Shown in pieces: positions 26,564 through 34,340 of a DNA stretch of 64,000 nt. Position 1 is the stretch's first letter. Each line of letters starts with the position of its first letter. The notes below the pieces were generated by a model, which was not told where the DNA came from, searched no databases, and saw nothing but the letters and a program-made list of their open reading frames with translations. This DNA is from Oscillospiraceae bacterium. GTDB taxonomy: Bacteria > Bacillota > Clostridia > Oscillospirales > Oscillospiraceae. The position numbers and the translations under genes were made by a program. Location: contig JAHHSG010000012.1 in assembly GCA_020025305.1 (NCBI GenBank), positions 1 through 64,000 on the forward strand, written 5' to 3'.

Positions 26564-27835
26564 TTATTCCGTCGGCTGGGAGACGTTGACTATAATTTGA
26601 TAGCTGCCCTTAACGCCCACATTCTGCATTCCGGACACTGTGATCGTCACCGGTACCGTATAGCTTCCTTCACCGCTAATTTCACTCAAATTGGCTGTTA
26701 TCTGCAAATTGTCTCCGGTCAAAGCCGAGATTTCGCTCTCAATACCACGTACGGTAATATCCAGCTGTTCGGTGACCGGTGCAGCAACAAATCCTGCAGG
26801 CGCATTTTCCAAAAGGAAGTGATTTACCGTAATCGTCCGCTCAGTAACACCGTTGACCACAATGGTCACCGTAGCCTCCTGCTCGCTGTCATTCTTGAGA
26901 TAACAGCCCTCCGGCAGCGGGACGGTATAGCGCAGGCTTTGGGATTCCGCCAGATCCTGCAGATAAATCGTGTCCAGCACAAGTTCATTCACCGAGTCCA
27001 GGATATCCTTATCTCCCACCAATACCACGGACGACGGATCGATACTATAGTCTATCTGGGCCATGGTGGAGCCTGGTGCCTCAATAAAGTTGATTTTCAG
27101 CGGCACGTTCTTTACCGCTTTCACTGGCAGCGTGGCCTGAATCAAGTTGGTGGCGGCACGGATCTTTTCGCTATTGATGGGGATGTCATTATAATCGTAG
27201 AGTTGGAATTCCAGCGCCTTGGTCACCGTTTTCTGTGCTCCATTTACATCCAGCTTTATTTTGGCATACGCCACATTGAGGAGATCATCCCGCTGGGCAT
27301 GCAGCACCAGCTGTACAGGGTCCAGTACCAATTCCTCACTTAAAAAGCCCTCTGCAATCTTTCCTGTGACCTCACAGTGGATGGGAACCTCCTTGGTATC
27401 AAGCTCACCCACGGTGACCGTTACGGAATAGGCACTGGCATACTCCACCTGAATGGAATTAGGCTGTACATTATCGGGATAAATCACCTGATAGTGCAGT
27501 GACTGAATGCCCGTATCTGTAATCTTGGAGGTATCGGCCACAATCCGGATCTGATCCTTATTCAGCTTCCACAGTACCTTTCTAGGCCCTTTAAGCCGCA
27601 AATCAATAGTTGTATCGTAACCGGAGAGCAGCATCAAGCCCTTGTCGGCCAACACGGTATTCTCGCCGGCAAATTCTACCGGAATGTTGCGCACCGTGGT
27701 TGTCACATTGGTAACCTTCACGGTATCTACATAAAACCAGATGGCAATGGCCGCCAAAATAGAGCCGATCACAAGAATCGTTTTGCGGTTCCGCTCGGCA
27801 TCTGCCGCAGTACGTTTCTTCTTATTCTTTTCCAT
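26564..27835 (-). CDS. cdaR: CdaR, YbbR-domain regulator of c-di-AMP synthase
   Basis: This 423-residue protein has one N-terminal membrane segment (about 20-38) and a long extracellular part made of about four YbbR-type beta repeats. CdaR homologues bind and tune the membrane cyclase CdaA. The ATG at 27835 follows AGGGGGAG and overlaps the cdaA end by 14 bases, so the two are translationally coupled. The glmM gene that often follows cdaR in Firmicutes is absent here. Confidence 0.92.
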   Translation of the reverse strand: MEKNKKKRTAADAERNRKTILVIGSILAAIAIWFYVDTVKVTNVTTTVRNIPVEFAGENTVLADKGLMLLSGYDTTIDLRLKGPRKVLWKLNKDQIRIVADTSKITDTGIQSLHYQVIYPDNVQPNSIQVEYASAYSVTVTVGELDTKEVPIHCEVTGKIAEGFLSEELVLDPVQLVLHAQRDDLLNVAYAKIKLDVNGAQKTVTKALEFQLYDYNDIPINSEKIRAATNLIQATLPVKAVKNVPLKINFIEAPGSTMAQIDYSIDPSSVVLVGDKDILDSVNELVLDTIYLQDLAESQSLRYTVPLPEGCYLKNDSEQEATVTIVVNGVTERTITVNHFLLENAPAGFVAAPVTEQLDITVRGIESEISALTGDNLQITANLSEISGEGSYTVPVTITVSGMQNVGVKGSYQIIVNVSQPTE

Positions 27836-28709
27836 TCTGCTCCCCCTTTCTTCTGGTCTTCCACAGTTCGGAGAGCCCAAACCGTGACTTATCTGTCTCC
27901 TCCTCGGCAGGCGGCATAAGCTCATTGCGCAGAAGCTGTCCCAGCGTCTCCGGCATCAAATGACGCTTGAGCATACCGCCCAGTGCCACAGAGATAGAAC
28001 CCGTCTCCTCGGAGACGATGACGACCACCGCATCTGAATTCTCACTCATTCCGATACCGGCGCGGTGCCGCATCCCCAGATCCCGACTCAAGTTTACGTT
28101 CTTAGAGAGGGGCAACATACAGCCGGCACCCAAAATACGTCCGTTGCGGATGATCACAGCGCCATCATGCATGGGTGCTTTTACGAAAAAGATATTCTTG
28201 AGAAGTTCCCCGGATACAGCCGCATCCAGCGTAGTGCCGCTTCGAATCATATCGTCCAGCAGGATCTCCCGCTCAAAGACGATCAGCACGCCTGTCCGAC
28301 TGCGTGACATTTCTGTGCAGGCTACCACGGTCTGGTCGATGGCCTGCTCCAGTTCCGATATTTTTTGCTGCGGGACAAACATCTTGATAAGCCGAATATT
28401 TTTACTGCCCAGCTGCTCCAACAGCCGGCGGATTTCCGGCTGAAAGAGGATAATTAACGCCAGCACGCCCCATTCCAGCAGATGTCCCAAAATGTAATTG
28501 ACACCCCGCAGATCCAGGGCATACGATCCCAGCACGATCACCAGCAGCACGGCCACACCCTTGAAGATGTTTCCTGCCTGCGTACTCTTAAAGAGGGAGA
28601 GTACCCGGTAAATCAGAAATGCCATGATGGCCACATCCAAAACATCCGACGGGCGAATCAACAGCAGGTATCTTCCAATGCCCTCTATGACAGATAAGAC
28701 CGAATCCAT
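27822..28709 (-). CDS. cdaA: CdaA, membrane diadenylate cyclase (c-di-AMP synthase)
   Basis: This 295-residue enzyme makes c-di-AMP from two ATP. Three N-terminal membrane segments (about 25-100) precede the DAC domain, with catalytic HDGA at 181-184 and RHR at 214-216. The ATG at 28709 follows AAGGATG. It is the first gene of a 17-gene minus-strand run and has its own consensus sigma-A promoter. c-di-AMP controls potassium and osmolyte balance and cell-wall strength. Confidence 0.96.
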   Translation of the reverse strand: MDSVLSVIEGIGRYLLLIRPSDVLDVAIMAFLIYRVLSLFKSTQAGNIFKGVAVLLVIVLGSYALDLRGVNYILGHLLEWGVLALIILFQPEIRRLLEQLGSKNIRLIKMFVPQQKISELEQAIDQTVVACTEMSRSRTGVLIVFEREILLDDMIRSGTTLDAAVSGELLKNIFFVKAPMHDGAVIIRNGRILGAGCMLPLSKNVNLSRDLGMRHRAGIGMSENSDAVVVIVSEETGSISVALGGMLKRHLMPETLGQLLRNELMPPAEEETDKSRFGLSELWKTRRKGEQNGKE

Positions 28710-28761
28710 ATCGTCATCCTTTCTGCAACGCACACCGGTGCGCATACCAATAGATATTATT

Positions 28762-28790
28762 ATTATATAAAAGATATCGGGAAATTGCAA
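28762..28790 (-). promoter_or_regulatory. cdaA: sigma-A promoter of the cdaA operon
   Basis: Minus strand TTGCAA (28790-28785), a 17-base spacer, then a perfect TATAAT (28767-28762). The start of transcription would be about 45 bases before the cdaA ATG. A CGCAC-ACC-GGTGCG-type palindrome (about 28730-28743) lies in the leader. Confidence 0.85.
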
Positions 28791-28934
28791 CATTTCCATA
28801 TATTTAATTTGTGCATAATTTATGAAAGCCGGAAATCCTTTGATTTACAATACTTTGCGGCTATTGCAGTAGTTTACGGCTCTTGTCCCGATGGATAATT
28901 TCTCCCGGTGTACGATTTTCTGTCTATGGATAAA

Positions 28935-28973
28935 CCTTCTGAGTGGTGCTTCTATTCTACATCACTCAGAAGG
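28935..28973. terminator. hairpin with an 11-base perfect stem in the cdaA-DUF4364 gap
   Basis: CCTTCTGAGTG (28935-28945) pairs perfectly with 28963-28973 around a 17-base loop. On the minus strand it is followed by TTTATC, so it may be a third-line terminator, or a structured element upstream of cdaA. Confidence 0.55.
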
Positions 28974-29053
28974 GTTACGCCAAGTTTGGTATGCTCTTAT
29001 TTAGAACCGCTCTTTTTCTTGTTTTTTTGCCGGTCCCTTCTTTCGTGCGACAA

Positions 29054-29086
29054 AACGCCAGTTCTCATCTCACGAGAACCGGCGTT
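29054..29086 (-). terminator. terminator downstream of the DUF4364 gene
   Basis: Arms 29054-29066 and 29074-29086 pair with one mismatch, and the minus strand continues with TTTT. It is the likely main terminator of the DUF4364 transcript. Confidence 0.75.
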
Positions 29087-29098
29087 CCTTGACAAACC

Positions 29099-29132
29099 GA
29101 GAGATCTCCGCACCGATGTGCGGAGATCTCTC
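29099..29132 (-). repeat. 15-base perfect inverted repeat after the DUF4364 gene
   Basis: GAGAGATCTCCGCAC and its exact complement flank a four-base CGAT loop. It is too stable to be random, but has no T-run, so it may protect the 3' end of the mRNA or help the adjacent terminator. Confidence 0.7.
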
Positions 29133-29144
29133 AGCCTCTCTCTA

Positions 29145-29675
29145 TTATGATTCCTCTTCGCCGTATAACACTGTCAACAGTCCAGAGTACATCTTTTCCG
29201 GGTTTTTCTTAAAACGCTCCGCCAGATCTTTGGCCATATCCTCCGTAGCCACCATTAACTCCAGCTCCATCACGCTGTCCACATCGTCGTGGAGACTCAA
29301 CTGCACCGTAAAGGTTCCATTGTCCCGAGGAAGAACATGGCTCTGCACTTGATTTTGGCGCAGCAGCTCTCTTTTGTAGATTGCCAGTTTTTTATCGGCA
29401 CGCAGGCGCACGGAATAAGGCAAGCTGGACTCACAGATCTCGCTGTTGCGCATTCCCTTAGGCGTGACACAGTAGAGCTCGTCCTCGGTCAACTGCAAGT
29501 GTTCTGTTTTAACCAGATCGTTGAGGCACTCCGAAAAAGTAAAATAGTTGATGCCGTCATCGATCATCGTCAGTTCCTGTAGATCCGCCAGAGGAATGGG
29601 TTCTGAAACACGAGAAGCAATATACAGGATCAGAAATTTAATCTCCAATTTATCACGGATAAAACCGACACCCAT
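29145..29675 (-). CDS. DUF4364 family winged-helix-like protein
   Basis: This 176-residue protein has a helical N-terminal part that looks like a winged helix (LEIKFLILYIASRVSEPIPLADLQEL..., about 8-75) and a beta-rich C-terminal half (about 95-160), the DUF4364 layout of Clostridia. It is probably a transcription regulator. It stands alone, with its own promoter that carries a 16-base palindrome, which suggests it controls its own synthesis. Target genes are unknown. Confidence 0.85.
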   Translation of the reverse strand: MGVGFIRDKLEIKFLILYIASRVSEPIPLADLQELTMIDDGINYFTFSECLNDLVKTEHLQLTEDELYCVTPKGMRNSEICESSLPYSVRLRADKKLAIYKRELLRQNQVQSHVLPRDNGTFTVQLSLHDDVDSVMELELMVATEDMAKDLAERFKKNPEKMYSGLLTVLYGEEES

Positions 29676-29711
29676 AGCGCCATCTCCTCCCTGTTTTTCG
29701 CATTTACATAT

Positions 29712-29740
29712 ATTATAAGGAAAATTTTCCTTTTTGTACA
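29712..29740 (-). promoter_or_regulatory. promoter of the DUF4364 gene with built-in 16-bp palindrome
   Basis: Minus strand TGTACA (29740-29735), 17-base spacer, perfect TATAAT (29717-29712). The spacer is filled by the perfect palindrome AAGGAAAATTTTCCTT (29717-29732). A dimeric repressor bound there would block polymerase. A further half-site GGAAAATT lies just upstream at 29743-29750. Confidence 0.75.
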
Positions 29741-29750
29741 GAGGAAAATT

Positions 29751-29950
29751 GAGTTTTATTGACGATTAGGGAAGCGGTTTCTCCCAAAAGTTGTTGCGAG
29801 GATTGATGAAAAGGATAGAAAGTATCTGCCGATGAAAAATTTTGCTCTTCGGGTTAAAAATACAGCTTCTTATATAGCGAATGTGATGTCTGCGGATCTA
29901 TGATACAGCCAAGACCTATCTTCAAAGGTTGCAGCCGCAATCATCTCTCC
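29751..29950. other. intergenic region without a recognised gene
   Basis: Nothing codes convincingly here. It separates the divergent DUF4364 gene and the Cys-rich protein gene; the regulatory sites of both lie at its two ends. Confidence 0.5.
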
Positions 29951-29954
29951 TTCT

Positions 29955-29982
29955 GCACCTTTTCCTCCCAACCTCATACACT
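29955..29982 (+). promoter_or_regulatory. mother-cell-type (sigma-E/K-like) promoter of the Cys-rich gene
   Basis: CATACACT at 29975-29982 is an exact match to the sigma-E -10 pattern CATACAMT. GCAC lies 16 bases upstream; the -35 is weak for sigma-E but fits the loose AC of sigma-K. A very similar arrangement precedes the gene at 36072. A perfect 7-base hairpin (TGAAAGA/TCTTTCA, about 29985-30004) follows in the leader. Confidence 0.5.
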
Positions 29983-30026
29983 GTAATGAAAGACGCTTCT
30001 TTCACTACTTATTGGGAGGTTATTCT

Positions 30027-30869
30027 ATGGCTGAAAAAGGAATGCCGGGCCCGGTTTGTGATTTAAACAATGTCCGGGAATCCGTCTGTATTCATACAAG
30101 AAAAATTTTTGACAGCTGTCGTGACAAGGACTGTATCGAGGATCTGCGCTTCTACCCCACCTGCGCGGGGCAAGCCATTCTCAATGGCTGTCAGATGATT
30201 AAGGGCGGCAGAGCAGAACTTCTGTACGTCTATACCGATGTAGAACCGGTGAATTTTAACCGCGGCTTCTATTCGGTGGATATGCGCTTTTTCTATCGCG
30301 TCACACTGCAGGTAGGCACCGGCACTCCCCGTTATGCGGAGGCCGAAGGTCTGTGCGTCTTTGATAAGCGCTGCATCCTCTTCGGCAGCGAGGGTGCTGC
30401 TAAAATCTTCAGTTCTGACACCGTGATGGATGGAATGGATACCCCGAATCCGGTAAAAACTGATTTGCCCGTAGCTGTGGTGGAGGCTGTGGATCCCATT
30501 GTATTGGACACCCACATTGTGGACTGCTGTCCTTCCAACTGCTGTTGCTGCGAACCAAGCATCGCAGAGCTGCCCGGCTGTGTCAGCTGCTGTTTTAACC
30601 AGGAGCTGGTGATGGACGACAGCTGTCAGCGCCGCTACTATGTGACTCTGGGACAGTTCTCCATGGTACGTCTGGAGCGAGATACCCAGCTGCTGATCCC
30701 TGCCTATGACTACTGCATTCCTCAGTCGGAGTGCAGCTGCGGCGATCAGGAGGATCCCTGCGGTCTGTTCCGCAATGTGGACTTCCCGGTCAATGAGTTC
30801 TTCCCGCCCAGTACGGTGGAAATGCCCAAAGACTACGTTGGCACCCGCAATTACTGCGCCAACAAATAA
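30027..30869 (+). CDS. Cys-rich conserved protein, probable spore-associated protein
   Basis: This 280-residue protein has more than 20 cysteines, concentrated around residues 155-190 (CCPSNCCCCEP, CVSCCFNQ) and 225-255. It has no signal peptide or membrane segment. The start VCDLNNVRESVCIHTRKIFDSCRDKDCIEDLR is a pattern I have seen in unnamed clostridial proteins. A mother-cell-type promoter and the Cys-rich make-up suggest a cross-linked coat or exosporium protein, but that is inference. ATG at 30027 follows GGGAGG. Confidence 0.75.
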   Translation: MAEKGMPGPVCDLNNVRESVCIHTRKIFDSCRDKDCIEDLRFYPTCAGQAILNGCQMIKGGRAELLYVYTDVEPVNFNRGFYSVDMRFFYRVTLQVGTGTPRYAEAEGLCVFDKRCILFGSEGAAKIFSSDTVMDGMDTPNPVKTDLPVAVVEAVDPIVLDTHIVDCCPSNCCCCEPSIAELPGCVSCCFNQELVMDDSCQRRYYVTLGQFSMVRLERDTQLLIPAYDYCIPQSECSCGDQEDPCGLFRNVDFPVNEFFPPSTVEMPKDYVGTRNYCANK

Positions 30870-30884
30870 ACGCTGACTTGGCAA

Positions 30885-30916
30885 AAGACCTCCGGCAGAG
30901 TTCTGCCGGAGGTCTT
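30885..30916. terminator. bidirectional terminator between the Cys-rich gene and radA
   Basis: AAGACCTCCGGCA / TGCCGGAGGTCTT, a perfect 13-base stem with a GAGTTC-type loop, lies between two convergent genes. T-runs are short on both sides. Confidence 0.8.
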
Positions 30917-30954
30917 ACCTTGATGATACCTTATGATATTTATAGAGTCTTTCA

Positions 30955-32316
30955 TCACTGCGCATGTGCCAGATAGCGCAAGGCATCGGCCACATTTTTC
31001 ACCGGCAGCAGTTCCAAAGTATGTAGGGGTTTGATCTCTCTGGCGCGGCTGGCGGGTACCATGCACTTTGTAAAGCCCAGACGCTGCACCTCACAAAGCC
31101 GCTGCTCCAGATGGCTGATACTGCGGATCTCACCGGAGAGCCCCACCTCGCCCATAGCCGCCATACTGGAAGGCACCGTCTTATCCAGGTAGCTGGAAGC
31201 AATGGCTACCACTGCGGCCAAGTCTGCTGCCGGCTCGTCCAGCGTCAGCCCTCCAATAATATTGAGGTAGGCATCACACGCAGAGACTTTTAAACCGCCG
31301 CGCTTCTCCAAAACCGCCAGCAGCATAGCTGCCCGGTTATAGTCAAAACCATTGCTGGTACGCCGGGGATTGGAACCACTGGACGGTGCAACCAGTGCCT
31401 GCACCTCTGCCAGCACGGGACGAGCTCCCTCCATCACGCAGGTAACACAGGTACCCGGTGCATCCTCCGGCCGACCGGAGAGCAGCATCTCGGATGGGTT
31501 CTCCACTTCCTTCAAGCCATGATCCATCATTTCAAAAACACCAATCTCATTGGTAGCACCAAAACGATTTTTGGCTGCCCGTAAAATGCGATAGGTCATA
31601 TGCTGATCGCCCTCAAAATAAAGCACGCAGTCCACCATATGTTCCAGCACCTTAGGCCCTGCAATGGAGCCCTCCTTATTGACATGACCAATGACGAACA
31701 CGGTGATATTCTGGCTCTTGGCAAGATGCATCAGCGCCATGGTGCAGTCCTTCACCTGCCCTACACCGCCAGCCGGCGCGTCCAAATCTTCATTGTAGAG
31801 GGTCTGGATGGAATCCACAATCAATATATCCGGTGCCTCTGATTGTACAGACTCCATCAAATTCCCCAAACAAGTCTCACTGAGTACATAGAGATTTTCG
31901 CTCTCCGCATTTAGGCGCTGAGCCCGCAGCTTGATCTGGTGTGCGGACTCCTCCCCGGAAACATATAACACTTTGGCAAATTCGCCCAGCTGCCTGCAAA
32001 TTTGCAGCATCAAGGTAGATTTGCCAATACCCGGCGCACCGCCCACCAGGACAAGGGAGCCTTTCACGGCACCGCCGCCTAAAACACGATCCAATTCCCG
32101 CATTCCGGTCGAAAATCGGATTTCAGCCGAGGTGTTAATATCTGTGATGGGTGATGCCTTTACAGCAATGGTGCTATATCGCTTTCTTCCTCCTTTGGTG
32201 TTCTTTTCTACCTGCTCCACCATTGTATTCCATGCGCCGCAGGCACTGCAGCGTCCAGACCACTTGGGGCTTTCATTCCCACACTCCGTACAATAAAAAA
32301 CGGTCTTACTTTTCAT
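30955..32316 (-). CDS. radA: RadA, recombination branch-migration ATPase
   Basis: This 453-residue protein processes recombination intermediates. It has an N-terminal C4 zinc finger (CTECG...CSACG), RecA-like Walker A GGAPGIGKST, the RadA-specific KNRFG motif (about residue 250) and a C-terminal Lon-protease-like domain. It starts 12 bases after the cwlD stop, in one transcript with it. Confidence 0.96.
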   Translation of the reverse strand: MKSKTVFYCTECGNESPKWSGRCSACGAWNTMVEQVEKNTKGGRKRYSTIAVKASPITDINTSAEIRFSTGMRELDRVLGGGAVKGSLVLVGGAPGIGKSTLMLQICRQLGEFAKVLYVSGEESAHQIKLRAQRLNAESENLYVLSETCLGNLMESVQSEAPDILIVDSIQTLYNEDLDAPAGGVGQVKDCTMALMHLAKSQNITVFVIGHVNKEGSIAGPKVLEHMVDCVLYFEGDQHMTYRILRAAKNRFGATNEIGVFEMMDHGLKEVENPSEMLLSGRPEDAPGTCVTCVMEGARPVLAEVQALVAPSSGSNPRRTSNGFDYNRAAMLLAVLEKRGGLKVSACDAYLNIIGGLTLDEPAADLAAVVAIASSYLDKTVPSSMAAMGEVGLSGEIRSISHLEQRLCEVQRLGFTKCMVPASRAREIKPLHTLELLPVKNVADALRYLAHAQ

Positions 32317-32328
32317 GCTGATTCCTCA

Positions 32329-32997
32329 TTACTTCTCGTAGTTCAAATAAGCTGCAGCTATGGCAGCGGCCAGCTGTTTTTGATAGCCTTCACTCTGCAA
32401 TAGCCGAACTTCGCTGGAGTTGGACATAAATCCGCACTCCACCAAAATAGCAGGACACTTCACATTCTTCATAAGGTAAATATCATCGCTGATTGGCTTG
32501 CAGATTTTTTCGTTACGCAGATTGACGGTGCCGTTGAGTCCGTACTGTACCGCAGCGGCCAATTCTCCCGCCCAAGAGACGGTATTATAGAATGTCTGGG
32601 CACCGTGCACCTCCGGATGCCCCGGCAAGCTGTTTTGATGGATACTGATCAGGACATGGCTGCCGCTGGATTCAATCAGCTCCACACGATTTTTCAGATC
32701 AGAAACCTTTTGCTGGCGCAGTGTGTCAGCATCGCCGTCTGCAAGACTCTCCTCTCCGGAGCGGGTCATCACTGTCGGACATCCTAAAAAGCAAAAAATT
32801 CCCTCCAGCTTTTGGGCAATCTGTAAATTAAGGCTGCTCTCTGTTGTTCCGTCTTTCGCTACAGCACCGCCGTCGCCGCCGCCGTGTCCAGCATCAATGG
32901 CAATCAAATTCTGCTCCTCTGCGGCCCATGTCACAGGAAAGAACGGCATGATCAGCAGCAAAACACAACTCACGAATATCATTTTATTCCACCGCAA
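32329..32997 (-). CDS. cwlD: CwlD-like N-acetylmuramoyl-L-alanine amidase
   Basis: This 222-residue amidase_3 enzyme cleaves the stem peptide from muramic acid; CwlD does this to make spore-cortex muramic lactam. A membrane or signal segment (about 6-25) precedes the catalytic domain with zinc ligands in DAGHGG, ESSLN, SIHQNS and the catalytic VECGFMSN. The start is TTG at 32997 after GGAGGG; no ATG with a ribosome site lies nearby. Length matches CwlD. The upstream -10 CATACAGTA suits mother-cell expression. Confidence 0.8.
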   Translation of the reverse strand: MRWNKMIFVSCVLLLIMPFFPVTWAAEEQNLIAIDAGHGGGDGGAVAKDGTTESSLNLQIAQKLEGIFCFLGCPTVMTRSGEESLADGDADTLRQQKVSDLKNRVELIESSGSHVLISIHQNSLPGHPEVHGAQTFYNTVSWAGELAAAVQYGLNGTVNLRNEKICKPISDDIYLMKNVKCPAILVECGFMSNSSEVRLLQSEGYQKQLAAAIAAAYLNYEK

Positions 32998-33016
32998 TGT
33001 ATTTCCCTCCTTGCCG

Positions 33017-33040
33017 TACTGTATGCGTACATCACCGGTG
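33017..33040 (-). promoter_or_regulatory. cwlD: mother-cell-type promoter of cwlD-radA
   Basis: On the minus strand CATACAGTA (33025-33017) matches the sigma-K -10 CATANNNTA exactly and sigma-E CATACAMT in seven of eight. The -35 is weak (an ACATACC stretch about 14-15 bases upstream). It sits about 20 bases before the TTG start. Confidence 0.45.
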
Positions 33041-33157
33041 GTATGTGCTGATTTTATCACATTGCGGCAGAAAAGCAAATCCCCCCTGTGTCCCACAAAA
33101 CGATTAAGGCATAGAATGGCATGGGCAACCGCCCCAACAGCAAAGGAGGAACACACA

Positions 33158-33640
33158 TTGTATATCGAAAAAAATGATGACATGACTCAGGAAACCCGCC
33201 CTGCGGATTCCCCGTCATGTAAGGATTGGGAAGGCTCCGTGCCAGGACGCTGCCTGCCCTTGGCCTTTCCCTATATTCCCAAGCAAAACCAGAACCCCAA
33301 GCGCTACGACCAGCGGCAGGCTCTGCAGCAGGGCACTTTATTTCCCGGTTTGGATCTGCCCTTCCATAGAGAGCTGAAGAGTCGCTTTCCTGCTGCCAAC
33401 TCTGCCCTTTCGGAATTGATGGCGCTAGATTTTGCCATTGACGAACTGGGGCTTTATCTGGTGACCCACGCAGAAGATCAAGAAGCGCTGGATCTCTATT
33501 GGAACTATATACGACTGGCACAGGAGGGCCGTGCCCAGTATGAAAAGATGTATGGTCCCTTGACCCAAACCACTATTACGCCGGACGGCTATACCTGGTT
33601 GAAGGATCCTTGGCCTTGGGATGAAGGAGGAAACGACTGA
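33158..33640 (+). CDS. CotJA-CotJB fusion, spore coat protein
   Basis: This 160-residue protein unites two normally separate coat proteins. Residues about 25-72 match CotJA (PLAFPYIPKQ..., then LFPGLDLPF) and residues about 85-155 match CotJB (ELMALDFAIDELGLYL, DLYWNY, DPWPWD). No stop separates them. The start is TTG at 33158, eight bases after AAAGGAGG. It shares TGATG with cotJC. A CATAGAAT stretch at 33110-33117 resembles a sigma-E -10. The fusion fixes the stoichiometry of two partners that assemble in the inner coat. Confidence 0.88.
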   Translation: MYIEKNDDMTQETRPADSPSCKDWEGSVPGRCLPLAFPYIPKQNQNPKRYDQRQALQQGTLFPGLDLPFHRELKSRFPAANSALSELMALDFAIDELGLYLVTHAEDQEALDLYWNYIRLAQEGRAQYEKMYGPLTQTTITPDGYTWLKDPWPWDEGGND

Positions 33641-34233
33641 TGTTTGTATATGAAAAGAAATTGCAGTATCCGGTGCGCATCGCCACACCCAACCCTAAGT
33701 TGGCATCGGCTATTATTTCCCAATACGGTGGTCCGAATGGTGAACTCGGGGCATCCCTTCGGTATCTCAGCCAGCGCTACAGTATGCCCTATCCCGAGCT
33801 AAAAGGCCTTCTGACCGACATTGGTACAGAGGAACTGGGCCACTTAGAGATGATTGGAGCCATTGTACACCAACTGACTCGCAATTTGACCCCGGAGGAA
33901 ATCAAAAAAACCGGGTTCGATTCTTATTTCGTGGATCATACCACGGGTGTCTACCCTGCGTCCGCTTCCGGCACACCGTGGAGTGCTGCTACCATGGCTG
34001 TTACCGGCGATCCCATTGCCGATCTCACGGAAGATCTGGCAGCAGAGCAAAAAGCCCGCATTACCTATGACAATATTCTGCGCCTCTCCGATGACCCGGA
34101 TGTGAGCGATGTCATTAAGTTTCTGCGTGCCAGAGAAATCGTCCATTTCCAGCGCTTCGGTGAAGGCCTGCGGCTGGTCAAGGAAAAACTGGATCAAAAG
34201 AACTGCTACTTTATTAACCCCGCCTTTGATTGA
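33640..34233 (+). CDS. cotJC: CotJC, manganese-catalase-like spore coat protein
   Basis: This 197-residue protein matches CotJC, a coat component of the manganese-catalase fold. The ferritin-like metal helices are visible: GTEELGHLEMIG (near residue 62) and the later E..A.....N.L region plus REIVHFQRF (near 165). Catalase activity is likely but not proven. It overlaps the cotJA-cotJB stop by one base and is followed by a strong terminator. Confidence 0.94.
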   Translation: MFVYEKKLQYPVRIATPNPKLASAIISQYGGPNGELGASLRYLSQRYSMPYPELKGLLTDIGTEELGHLEMIGAIVHQLTRNLTPEEIKKTGFDSYFVDHTTGVYPASASGTPWSAATMAVTGDPIADLTEDLAAEQKARITYDNILRLSDDPDVSDVIKFLRAREIVHFQRFGEGLRLVKEKLDQKNCYFINPAFD

Positions 34234-34243
34234 GAACAGTGCT

Positions 34244-34276
34244 AAAAGAGGGAGACCAGTCGGTCCCCCTCTTTTC
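34244..34276 (+). terminator. terminator of the cotJ operon
   Basis: AAAGAGGGAGACC pairs with GGTCCCCCTCTTT (one mismatch) around AGTC, followed by a T-rich tail. Confidence 0.88.
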
Positions 34277-34340
34277 TTTCCTCTTCACGGCAGGCATGGC
34301 AGCGTCCTGACGCGTTACATTGCTTTTCTCTAGGCCGTAT

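Noticed and set aside
28710..29144. c-di-AMP (ydaO-type) riboswitch in front of cdaA
   Set aside because: The predicted transcription start is only about 45 bases before cdaA and I could not find the conserved ydaO core.
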